A stretch of DNA of 64,000 nucleotides from Duganella flavida (GTDB lineage Bacteria; Pseudomonadota; Gammaproteobacteria; Burkholderiales; Burkholderiaceae_D). Where the stretch lies: positions 1 through 64,000 of the forward strand of contig NZ_WWCN01000025.1 in NCBI RefSeq assembly GCF_009857445.1, in the 5' to 3' direction. Made by a program: the position numbers and the translations under genes. Under the pieces are notes generated by a model. The model made no database searches, was not told the DNA's origin, and was given only the letters and a program-made list of their open reading frames with translations. Positions 56,999 to 64,000 of the stretch are shown here, piece by piece. The stretch's first letter is position 1. Each line of letters begins with the position of its first letter.

Positions 56999-57877
56999 AT
57001 GAGTTCAATGAGTTCTATGAGCGTCTCTAAAATTTTCCGATTTTGCCTGACCATGCTGTTGCTGGCGGCGGCCCTGTGGATGGGCCGCTCGGCGTGGGAC
57101 CATTACATGGACTCGGCATGGACCCGCGATGGCCGCGTCAAGGCGGACGTGGTCACCATCAGCGCCGACGTCGCCGGCACCGTGACCGAGGTGCTGGTAC
57201 ACGATAACCAGCTGGTGCAAAAAGGCGATGTGCTGTTCGTGGTCGATAAGGCGCGCTACGAAAACGCGCTGACGCAGGCCAACGCCATGCTAGCCTCGCA
57301 ACAGGTGGAAAAAGGCCGCCGCTCGCAGGAGGCCAAGCGCCGCGCGGGCCTGGACAGCTCCATCGTTTCGGCCGAAAGCAAGGAGACGGCGGAAGCGGCG
57401 GTCGGCACGGCGTCGGCGCAGTATCAGGCCGCACTGTCGTCGCGCAATCTCGCGGAGCTGAACCTGGAGCGCACCGTGGTGCGCGCACCGGTCACCGGCT
57501 ACGTCACCAACTTGAATGTGCACGCAGGCGATTTCGCCGCCGTCGGTTCGGCCAAGCTGGCGCTGATCAACAGCGAATCGTTCTACGTAGTGGGCTACTT
57601 CGAAGAGACTAAACTGCCGCTATTGAAGGTGAACGACAAGGTCGAGATCCACATGATGAGCGGCGAAGCGCTGATGCAAGGCCACATCGAAAGCATCGCG
57701 CGCGGCATCACCGACCGCGACGCCAACATGGGCCGCGAACTGCTGGCCGACGTCAACCCAACCTTCAACTGGGTGCGCCTGGCGCAGCGTGTCCCGGTGC
57801 GCATACACATCGACGACAAACCGAAAAATCTGGATCTGGTGGCTGGCACCACCTGCACGGTGGTGATTCGCGGCTAG
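56999..57877 (+). CDS. HlyD-family periplasmic adaptor (AaeA/EmrA-like)
   Basis: 292 residues. One transmembrane helix (about 11-28), a lipoyl-like segment (GTVTEVLVHDNQLVQKGDVLFVVD), a short alpha-hairpin and the second lipoyl half (ERTVVRAPVTGYVTNLNVHAGD). It links the FUSC pump to the outer-membrane factor encoded upstream. End of the efflux operon. Confidence 0.92.
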   Translation: MSSMSSMSVSKIFRFCLTMLLLAAALWMGRSAWDHYMDSAWTRDGRVKADVVTISADVAGTVTEVLVHDNQLVQKGDVLFVVDKARYENALTQANAMLASQQVEKGRRSQEAKRRAGLDSSIVSAESKETAEAAVGTASAQYQAALSSRNLAELNLERTVVRAPVTGYVTNLNVHAGDFAAVGSAKLALINSESFYVVGYFEETKLPLLKVNDKVEIHMMSGEALMQGHIESIARGITDRDANMGRELLADVNPTFNWVRLAQRVPVRIHIDDKPKNLDLVAGTTCTVVIRG

Positions 57878-57886
57878 CGAAAAAAA

Positions 57887-58633
57887 TTAGCGCGCCCCGC
57901 CGGCGTCGATAATCGCGCCGCTGACGTAAGAGGATTGCTCGCTGAGCAGCCACAAAATCGTCTCGGCGATTTCTTCAGGCTGGCCGCCGCGTCCCAGCGG
58001 CACGGTGGACGCCAGCTTGTCGACACGGCCAGCGTCGCCGCCGCTGGCGTGGATCTCGGTGTAGATAATCCCCGGTCGCACGCAATTCACGCGGATGCCT
58101 TCCGGGCCTACCTCTTTCGATAAACCCAGCGTCAGCACATCGACCGCGCCCTTGGACGCCGCATAGTCGACATACACATTGCCGCCGCCGTGGCGCGAGG
58201 CGCCCGACGACACGTTGACGATACCGCCACCCTGCCCGCCGCGCGCGGTGGACATGCGCAGCACTGCCTCGCGGCTGCACAGGAAATAGCTGAGGATATT
58301 GGTGTTGATCACTCGCTGCAGGCGCTCGGCCGACATGTCGGCCAGCTTGCCCTGTTGTTCCAGCACGCCGACGTTGTTGACCAGCGCCGTCAGCGGCCCC
58401 AGTTCTTCGTCGATGGTGGTGAACAAACGCAGCACGTCCGCCTCGACGCCGACGTCGGCCTGCACGGCGATGGCCTCGCCGCCTTCGGCCACGATTTGCG
58501 CGCGCAGGCGCTCGGCCGCAGCGGCGTTGCTGTGGTAATTGATGCAGACTGCGTAGCCGCGCCGGCTGGCCAGCAGCGCGGTCGCGGCTCCGATACCCCG
58601 GCTGCTGCCGGTCACCAGCATCACCTGTTTCAT
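57887..58633 (-). CDS. SDR family oxidoreductase
   Basis: 248 residues of the classical SDR type: TGSSRGIGAAT at 8-18, NNVG motif, catalytic Ser in VNVSSGASRHG and pair in YAASK. The Asn/Tyr pattern NYHSNAAAAERL after the second strand suggests NADP(H) preference. It is convergent with the efflux operon, 9 bp away. Substrate unknown. Confidence 0.9.
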   Translation of the reverse strand: MKQVMLVTGSSRGIGAATALLASRRGYAVCINYHSNAAAAERLRAQIVAEGGEAIAVQADVGVEADVLRLFTTIDEELGPLTALVNNVGVLEQQGKLADMSAERLQRVINTNILSYFLCSREAVLRMSTARGGQGGGIVNVSSGASRHGGGNVYVDYAASKGAVDVLTLGLSKEVGPEGIRVNCVRPGIIYTEIHASGGDAGRVDKLASTVPLGRGGQPEEIAETILWLLSEQSSYVSGAIIDAGGAR

Positions 58634-58637
58634 AGGC

Positions 58638-58970
58638 TTACTGGGCGGGGCTGAGATTGGACAGCGCGTACGTCAGGTGCTGCCACCAGTGGTCACGCGA
58701 CTGCACCGTGCGCAGGCATTTTTTATCCAGCTCCGTTTTGAAGACCGGATCCATGCACTGCTTGGTGGTCAGCGCGTTGCGCTGGTTCTCGGCATTCACC
58801 AGCGCCACGCACAGCCAGAAGATCAGGCCGAGGAACACCACCACCAGGCTCCACGCCAGGTGGTTGACGTGCGCCCATTCAAACAAGGTCTCCAGCGCAG
58901 GCGAAGATTCCTTGTAAATCTTCATGACCTCAGCCTCGGCCTCTTCACGCTCGTTTCGTGGGAATTTCAT
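58638..58970 (-). CDS. small membrane protein, unknown
   Basis: 110 residues with one transmembrane helix (SLVVVFLGLIFWLCVALV) and a basic/acidic N-terminal part. Two Cys in the C-terminal part (QCMDPVF, KKCLRT) may form a disulfide. It lies 4 nt upstream of the SDR gene and 22 nt downstream of dsbA. No family recognised. Confidence 0.75.
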   Translation of the reverse strand: MKFPRNEREEAEAEVMKIYKESSPALETLFEWAHVNHLAWSLVVVFLGLIFWLCVALVNAENQRNALTTKQCMDPVFKTELDKKCLRTVQSRDHWWQHLTYALSNLSPAQ

Positions 58971-58992
58971 CGCCCTACCCTTCCTTCCTTGA

Positions 58993-59649
58993 TTACTTCT
59001 TGCCGGCGCGTTCCTGCAGCGATTTCGCTACCAGGCTGTCGACGACTGCGAACATGGCGGCATGTGCTGCCGCAGGTGCGGTCAGGCCGTGGCCTGCCAC
59101 AGCCGGCGAGGTGGTGTAATGACCGTCGATCACCAGGGCCGGCACACTATCCAGTTTATACTGCGCCGCCACTTGCTGCCCGCGTTTCAGTTTGGTCTGT
59201 ACGCCGAAGGAGTTGAACGCTTCCAGGTACTTGGCCTTGTCCACGCCGTTCTTCACCAGGAAGTCCAGCAGCGCGGCGTCGGTGTTCAGGCGGTTGCGCT
59301 CTACGTGGATAGCGTAGAACAGTTTCTCATGCAGGTTGGTCACGTTCATCGCTTCCAGCGTGTAGAAGGCCTTGGCCTGGGCGTCGTCGCCCAAGTGCAT
59401 GCGCTTGAAGACGATTTTATCGCTGTTCTTTTTCACCCAGTCAGCCAGCACCGGATCCAGTGCATTGCAGTGCGGGCAGTGGTACATGAAGAATTCCAGT
59501 ACCTCGACCTTTTTGCCGGTCTCCGGACGCGGGCCGTTGACGGTGTTGTAGTCCAGGCCATCCTTGAAATCGGCGGCGGAGGCGCCGGCAGCGGCGGCCA
59601 TGAAGGCAACGGTGGCAAGCAGTGGGCGCAGGAAGTTCAGGAGTCGCAT
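58993..59649 (-). CDS. dsbA: thiol:disulfide interchange protein DsbA
   Basis: 218 residues. Signal peptide ends ASAA. The active site is HCPHC (Cys58, Cys61) in MYHCPHCNALDP, and the cis-Pro loop is SVPAL. It oxidises periplasmic protein thiols. Its small neighbour with two Cys could be a client; that is speculation. Confidence 0.95.
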   Translation of the reverse strand: MRLLNFLRPLLATVAFMAAAAGASAADFKDGLDYNTVNGPRPETGKKVEVLEFFMYHCPHCNALDPVLADWVKKNSDKIVFKRMHLGDDAQAKAFYTLEAMNVTNLHEKLFYAIHVERNRLNTDAALLDFLVKNGVDKAKYLEAFNSFGVQTKLKRGQQVAAQYKLDSVPALVIDGHYTTSPAVAGHGLTAPAAAHAAMFAVVDSLVAKSLQERAGKK

Positions 59650-59734
59650 AACAATCCTTCAAATAATGAGATGAGTGGCAAACGCGGGGAGATTACCATT
59701 TTTTCCCCGCTTCGGCCTAGGTATTAAGCTGGCC

Positions 59735-60616
59735 TTAAGGACGGCGCTTGCGGGCCGTCTCCAGTTTGTCACACAACACCGCGATACCGTCGGCGATGCG
59801 CGGCGTGGCGCGTACCAGCAGTTCGCCGTCCAGCATGAACAGGTTGTTGCGCTGGACCGCCTGCAAGCCTTTGTAGGGCTTCCAGATGTTGATGCCGGAC
59901 TGGCTGTCATGCCGCTCGCCGCCGATGATGGCTTCTGGATTTTCCTGCAACACGGCCTCGGTGCTGACCGAGGGCGCCGTCACTTTCAAACCGGCGAACA
60001 CATTGCGGCCGCCGCACACGCGCATGGCGTCGCTGGCGATATGCTCGCCGTTGAGCGTGAACAGCGGTTTTTCCCAGATCTGGTAAAACACCGTCACCGG
60101 CGGGCGCTGGGCGTAGGCGGCGGACAGCTTGCTGATTTTCTGGCGGTAGTCGCGCGCGGCTGCCTGCGCAACAGCGTCGGTGCCCAGTAGCTGGCCAAGG
60201 CGGGTCAGGCTGGTGGCGACTTCCTCCAGCTTTTTCGGCTCGCTGTAGAAGATCGGAATGCCGAGGCTTTTCAGCTGCGCCAGCTGGCGTTCGGTGTTCC
60301 CGGTTTGCCAGACCACCAGCAAGTCCGGGCGCAGCGCCAGCAGGCGTTCCATGTCGATCGTGGCATCGCTGCCGATCACGGGGATGCGCTTGGCCGCTTC
60401 CGGATAGTCGCTGAAACTCATGGCGCCAACCACCCGCTCACCGCCGCCCGCCGCGAACAGCAGTTCGGTGATGTGCGGCGCGGTCGAGACCACGCGCTGT
60501 GCCGGCCTGGCCAGCGTGACGCTGTTGCCGGCGTCGTCCTGCACGGTGACGGCCGCATGCGCGACGTGCGTGGCGGCGCATGCCAGCGCCAGCGAGATCA
60601 GGGCGGCGCTACGCAT
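59735..60616 (-). CDS. btuF: cobalamin-binding periplasmic protein BtuF
   Basis: 293 residues from ATG 60616 with a signal peptide (VAHA). The helical-backbone SBP fold shows in PAQRVVSTAPHITELLFAAGG and RPDLLVVWQTGNTERQLAQLKS. It overlaps btuB by 1 nt (TGATG) and shares its riboswitch. No btuCD genes are in the window, so the transporter lies elsewhere. Confidence 0.92.
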   Translation of the reverse strand: MRSAALISLALACAATHVAHAAVTVQDDAGNSVTLARPAQRVVSTAPHITELLFAAGGGERVVGAMSFSDYPEAAKRIPVIGSDATIDMERLLALRPDLLVVWQTGNTERQLAQLKSLGIPIFYSEPKKLEEVATSLTRLGQLLGTDAVAQAAARDYRQKISKLSAAYAQRPPVTVFYQIWEKPLFTLNGEHIASDAMRVCGGRNVFAGLKVTAPSVSTEAVLQENPEAIIGGERHDSQSGINIWKPYKGLQAVQRNNLFMLDGELLVRATPRIADGIAVLCDKLETARKRRP

Positions 60617-62595
60617 CAGAACTCGTAACGCGCCGAGATTTTCAGCTGGCGGCCGTTCGATGGATAGATCCCGCTCTTGCAGCCGAAGGCTTGCGAGAAG
60701 TATTCCTTGTCCGCCAGGTTCTGGCCCGACACGGCCCACTCCCACTGGCCGAATTTGCGCGCGTAGCGTGCATCCAGCGTGGTGTAGGAAGGAATCTCGC
60801 CGTCGCAGGTGTTGGTGAAGTCGCTGCCGTAGCGCTGCTTGTCCACCCACTGCACGCCAACGTCGGCGGTCTGGCCTGCGCCGGTCCAGGCCAGGCGTGT
60901 GGTCAGGGTGTTATTCGGCACCAGTACCATCTCCTTGCCGTCGTTGACGCCAGCGCGGAACTTGGCTTGCACGTGCTGGTAGTGGGCGCTGACCGACCAG
61001 GCAGCGTCGATCTTTTGTTCCGCATCCAGCTCCAAGCCCTGGCGGCGGGTCGGATCCAGATTGGTGTTGACGCCGAAGTTCAGCGTCGGATCGTAGAAGA
61101 TTTCATTGGTCAGGTTGTGGCGGAATGCGCGCGCGGTGATCTTCTGCATGGCGGTAGCGTAGCTCAGGCCCAGCTCCGCGTCGTGCGACTGCTGCGGCGC
61201 CAGCGGCTTGTTGAGTTTAGGCGTGACGGCATTTTCATCCGAGTTGGCCACGCGGTAGCTCTGGCCCAGCTTACCGAACACGGTCAGGCTGGCAACCGGC
61301 ATATAGCTCGCTTGCAGTTCCCATGCGTTCAGGCCTTGCACCACGCTGTAGCCGGTGGTGGCGTAGTTGAGCGGATCGCTGAAATCCTTGTCGAAGATTT
61401 CGCGGCGCACGCCGGCCGAGATGCGGCCCTCGTGGGCGGCATCAAAGCGCAACTCGTCGCGCACATACAGCGCCTTGGATTTCTGGTTGGCGTCGGCGTT
61501 GGAGGCAGCAAAGCCGCTGGAATCGGCCACACCGGTGCGCTCCCACTTGGTGAAGTCGATGCCGGCAACCAGCTCGTTGATCATGCCGTTGATGGCGCCC
61601 AGCTTGCGCACGCGCGGCGAGAACTGCCAGGTCTTGCTTTCGTAGGTGCTGCGGTATGGGCCGAAGTCGGAGAAATAGACTGCTTCCACCGTCTTCTTGC
61701 GGTATGACAGATCGGCGGCAAGGTCGTGGCCGGCCACGCGGTATTGGCCGAACACGGTCAGGCGGTCGCTGTCGAGCGAGCCGTTGTCGTTCGGCGTGGT
61801 GGTCTGGCGCGGATTGGCGTTGTATTCAGCCTCTTTCAACGAGCCGGCAAAACGCATGTCCTGGCGCGCGCCTTCGTAGCGGAAGCCGACGCGGTCAAAC
61901 TGATTGGCGAACCATTGTGCACCGCCGCTGAAGTTGGTCTGTTTGAAGTCGTTGTTATCGCGGTAGTTATCGCTGCGCTGGGTATCCAGCGTGGCGTCGG
62001 CGGCAAAACCGTCCCAGGCCTGCGCGCCCGACAAGCGCACTTCACCGGCGCGGAACTGGCCGCCCTCGACGAACATGCTAGCGCGGCGGGTGTTGGCGGC
62101 CGCGCGTTTGGTGACGATGTTGATCACGCCGCCGGTAGCGCCGTCGCCGTACAACACGCTGGCGCCGCCGCGCGTGATTTCAATGCGGTCCACGGTGTCG
62201 ATCGGGATGGTCGACAGGATGGCGTTGCTCAATTCATTTTCCGACAGGCGCACGCCGTCCAGCACGATCACCAGATTCTGGCTGCTGTTGGTGCCGAAGC
62301 CGCGCAGGTCGAGGCCGAAATCCGGGCTGCCGTCCAGCGACTGGCGGCCATACACGCCGCCAATTTTGCGGATGGCCGCATTGACGTCGCTCACGCCGGC
62401 GCGGCGAATTTCGTCGGCGCTGATGATAGTGGCGCCGATGGGGGCCAACGACGGGTCGGCATCAAAGCGCGAGCCGCTCACGGTGACAGTGGCGAGCGCG
62501 GCGCCGGCCGGTGCGGCGGCATCTTCGGCCATGGCAGGAACAGTGAAGCACAGGGAGACAGCAGCAGCCAGCAGGCGCGGACGGACGGAGATCAT
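60616..62595 (-). CDS. btuB: TonB-dependent cobalamin receptor BtuB
   Basis: 659 residues. Signal peptide ends PAMA. The plug domain contains a TonB-box-like TVTVSGSRFD, VNAAIRKIGGVYGRQSLDGSPDF and ITRGGASVLYGDGATGGVINIVTK; a 22-strand barrel follows and ends RQLKISARYEF with a terminal Phe. It imports cobalamin across the outer membrane using TonB-ExbBD energy. A cobalamin riboswitch precedes it. Confidence 0.93.
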   Translation of the reverse strand: MISVRPRLLAAAVSLCFTVPAMAEDAAAPAGAALATVTVSGSRFDADPSLAPIGATIISADEIRRAGVSDVNAAIRKIGGVYGRQSLDGSPDFGLDLRGFGTNSSQNLVIVLDGVRLSENELSNAILSTIPIDTVDRIEITRGGASVLYGDGATGGVINIVTKRAAANTRRASMFVEGGQFRAGEVRLSGAQAWDGFAADATLDTQRSDNYRDNNDFKQTNFSGGAQWFANQFDRVGFRYEGARQDMRFAGSLKEAEYNANPRQTTTPNDNGSLDSDRLTVFGQYRVAGHDLAADLSYRKKTVEAVYFSDFGPYRSTYESKTWQFSPRVRKLGAINGMINELVAGIDFTKWERTGVADSSGFAASNADANQKSKALYVRDELRFDAAHEGRISAGVRREIFDKDFSDPLNYATTGYSVVQGLNAWELQASYMPVASLTVFGKLGQSYRVANSDENAVTPKLNKPLAPQQSHDAELGLSYATAMQKITARAFRHNLTNEIFYDPTLNFGVNTNLDPTRRQGLELDAEQKIDAAWSVSAHYQHVQAKFRAGVNDGKEMVLVPNNTLTTRLAWTGAGQTADVGVQWVDKQRYGSDFTNTCDGEIPSYTTLDARYARKFGQWEWAVSGQNLADKEYFSQAFGCKSGIYPSNGRQLKISARYEF

Positions 62596-62644
62596 GGTTG
62601 TTATCGTTTTCTATAGAAGCCATCCGCCTGCGTCCCCGCAGGCT

Positions 62645-62758
62645 GGAAGCGTACGGAAGCTGCGCTGGGCAGCTTCCACCTGGTCTGGCCGGTATCCGGG
62701 CTATACGGTTGCGGGGGCAGCACACCTTGGTTTGGTGTTTCCCTGGCGCCAGACGGGC
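62645..62758 (-). ncRNA. cobalamin riboswitch upstream of btuB
   Basis: On the minus strand the hallmark GCTGCCCCCGCAACCGTA (B12 box region, 62721-62704) follows CAGGGAAACACC and GGTGTG, and is followed by GCCCGGATACCGGCC. These are the conserved core segments of AdoCbl/cobalamin aptamers. A hairpin GGAAGCTG/CAGCTTCC (62655-62677) and a second GCCTGCG/CGCAGGC stem just before the btuB start provide a possible expression platform. When bound, btuB translation would be blocked. Confidence 0.88.
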
Positions 62759-62760
62759 AT

Positions 62761-62766
62761 ATTATA
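62761..62766 (-). promoter_or_regulatory. -10 element of the btuB-btuF transcript
   Basis: TATAAT on the minus strand, placed just upstream of the riboswitch so that transcription would begin at the aptamer edge. The -35 is weak (AAACTG at 17 bp). Confidence 0.5.
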
Positions 62767-62869
62767 CGCTTGCCAAGATCATTCAGTTTTTAGATACGAT
62801 CCATCTATATTTGCAGTATTGATTGCGTGGGTGTGAGTGCTTATAGTGGAAGCATCTAAGGAGCTCACC

Positions 62870-63664
62870 ATGAAACTACCTACCTATTTCCTGTCCCACG
62901 GCGGCGGTCCGTGGCCGTTCATGATGGACCAGGTTGGCCATTTGTACGGCAAGCTGGACGCCTCGCTGCGCGACATTCCGCGCCAGATCGGCGTCACGCC
63001 GAAAGCGGTGCTGGTGATTACTGCGCACTGGGAAGGCCGTGAATTCATGCTGTCGTCATCGGCCAAGCCGCCCATGATTTATGACTACGGCGGCTTCCCG
63101 GCGCACACCTACGAGGTGCAGTACAGCGCGCCTGGCTCGCCGGAACTGGCGGCGCAAGTGCAGCAACTGCTGCAGGCGGGCGGCCACACGGCGCTGCTGG
63201 ATGGCGAGCGCGGTTTCGATCACGGCACGTTTAGCGCCATGTATCCGGTGTATCCGAAAGCCGATGTGCCGATTGTGCAGCTGTCGTTGAAATATGGGCT
63301 GGATCCGCAGACCCACCTGGAGGTCGGCCGTTTGCTGGCGCCCCTGCGCGAGCAGGGCGTGCTGATTATCGGCAGTGGCCTGAGCTTCCACAACCTGCGC
63401 GCGTTCAACGCAGCTGGCGCATCGGCCTCGCATGCGTTCGATGGCTGGCTGCAGCAGACCATGGCACTGCCGCCGCAAGAACGCAGCGCACAACTGATGA
63501 AATGGGAAAGCGCCCCGGCAGCCCGCATGGCGCATCCACGCGAAGAGCACCTGCTACCCTTAATGGTGGTACTGGGCGCCGCAGAAAACGAAGCAGCGCA
63601 AATACCCTACCATGAAGACGCCTTCATGGGCGGCCTCGCAGTCAGCAGCTTCCGCTTCGGCTAA
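62870..63664 (+). CDS. DODA-type extradiol aromatic ring-opening dioxygenase family (YgiD-like)
   Basis: 264 residues from ATG 62870, with AAGGAG upstream. The metal-site motif FLSHGGGP is at the N-terminus, TAHWEGRE in the middle, GFDHGTFSAMYPVYP and GSGLSFHNLRAF complete the LigB-fold pocket. Homologues open catechol or DOPA rings; the natural substrate here is unknown. It diverges from the btuB operon. Confidence 0.9.
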   Translation: MKLPTYFLSHGGGPWPFMMDQVGHLYGKLDASLRDIPRQIGVTPKAVLVITAHWEGREFMLSSSAKPPMIYDYGGFPAHTYEVQYSAPGSPELAAQVQQLLQAGGHTALLDGERGFDHGTFSAMYPVYPKADVPIVQLSLKYGLDPQTHLEVGRLLAPLREQGVLIIGSGLSFHNLRAFNAAGASASHAFDGWLQQTMALPPQERSAQLMKWESAPAARMAHPREEHLLPLMVVLGAAENEAAQIPYHEDAFMGGLAVSSFRFG

Positions 63665-63668
63665 ACAT

Positions 63669-63728
63669 CCGGGGTCAGTTCTGCCATTGGTACATGAGCT
63701 CGTGTGCGATTGGCAGAACTGACCCCGG
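63669..63728. repeat. 60-bp palindromic element (GGGGTCAG family)
   Basis: Perfect 18-bp arms (63669-63686 and 63711-63728; the left arm is CCGGGGTCAGTTCTGCCA) enclose a 24-nt loop containing TCGTGTGCG. It fills the space between the convergent ends of the DODA-type gene and the YlqF-like gene. Compared with the 46912-47004 copy, arm differences are compensated on both sides. Confidence 0.85.
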
Positions 63729-63731
63729 GTT

Positions 63732-64000
63732 TTAAGTGCCGCGCTTGCCGTTGGCGGCGGCTTTGGCTTTTTCGGCGGCGATGGCGGCTTTCTCGGCTGC
63801 CTTCACTGCCATTTCTTCCGCGTGCTGCGCGAGACGCGCCGCGCGCGTGTCCGGCGTCTCCAGCGAGATGCGGCCCAAAATACCGCTGCGGTAGTCGCCC
63901 AGGAAGGTGTGTGCGGCTTTCTCGTAATCGAGGTCGCCGCCCTTCTGGCGGAAGCCGCGCTTCATGCCCACGCCTTCCACTACGCCGATCGCATCGAACT
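63732..64000 (-). CDS. ribosome biogenesis GTPase YlqF/RbgA-like (C-terminal part only)
   Basis: Only the 3' end is in the window; the frame is open to the edge (last visible codons FDAIGVVEGVGMKRGF). The GFRQKGGDLDYEKAAHTFLGDYRSGILGRISLE stretch matches the C-terminal domain of YlqF-type GTPases. The tail is Ala/Lys-rich (KAAEKAAIAAEKAKAAANGK). The GTP-binding core lies outside, so the assignment rests on the tail domain. Confidence 0.7.
   Translation of the reverse strand, partial: FDAIGVVEGVGMKRGFRQKGGDLDYEKAAHTFLGDYRSGILGRISLETPDTRAARLAQHAEEMAVKAAEKAAIAAEKAKAAANGKRGT

Overview
The window looks like chromosomal DNA of a high-GC betaproteobacterium of the Oxalobacteraceae type (Massilia / Duganella / Janthinobacterium relatives). 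The basis is an exosortase-B exopolysaccharide locus, the conserved block adk-kdsB-Trm112-lpxK-exbD-exbB-xseA-sodB, a 2-aminobenzoyl-CoA type catabolic operon, and dispersed GGGGTCAG palindromes. This assignment is an inference from gene content; no rRNA or species marker is present.

Region 1 (1-13.6 kb, all minus strand) is an exopolysaccharide locus. It encodes two tandem glycosyltransferases (the first cut by the window edge), an asparagine-synthetase-like amidotransferase, EpsI, exosortase B, an EpsG-type kinase-like protein with a degenerate P-loop, EpsF (Wzz-like), EpsE (export), EpsD (PPIase lipoprotein), EpsB (initiating sugar-phosphate transferase), EpsL (outer-membrane barrel) and a CAAX-protease-like protein. 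Most junctions are 1-4 nt overlaps. Together they would start, elongate, length-control and export a surface polysaccharide.

Region 2 (13.7-19.8 kb) has an ABC-F ATPase, an orphan pilin-like protein, tRNA-Arg(CCT), a tRNA-linked integrase decayed by a stop and at least three frameshifts, and a six-blade NHL lipoprotein. An 11-bp copy of the tRNA end near 19.85 kb may mark the far edge of an old island.

Region 3 (19.8-26.7 kb) is a catabolic operon: aryl-CoA ligase, bifunctional aryl-CoA monooxygenase/reductase, MarR regulator, enoyl-CoA hydratase, acyl-CoA dehydrogenase and RidA. It fits aerobic CoA-dependent anthranilate (or salicylate) degradation. A 22-bp inverted repeat overlaps a plausible promoter upstream.

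Region 4 (26.7-44.5 kb) holds a response regulator, a 1640-residue propeller hybrid kinase, a patatin, gamma-glutamyltransferase, a small transporter, an SDR with a perfect 20-bp palindrome in front, a HAD phosphatase, OsmC, a proton-pumping pyrophosphatase, adenylate kinase, and LPS/proton-channel genes (kdsB, lpxK, exbD, exbB). A 30-bp palindrome lies in frame inside lpxK.

Region 5 (44.5-45.56 kb) is the most unusual part: about 1.1 kb without genes, at a divergent junction, built from six degenerate repeats. Each pairs a DnaA-box-like 9-mer with an IHF-like site 28-29 bp away, and a seventh partial unit abuts xseA. It may be a replication origin or a DnaA-binding regulatory locus.

Region 6 (45.6-64 kb) encodes xseA, glucokinase and a LacI regulator with a shared operator, sodB, an aldo-keto reductase with a LysR gene, an AaeAB-like efflux set (OMF, MarR, FUSC, DUF1656, HlyD), an SDR, dsbA, btuF-btuB behind a cobalamin riboswitch, a DODA-type dioxygenase, and the 3' end of a YlqF-like GTPase.
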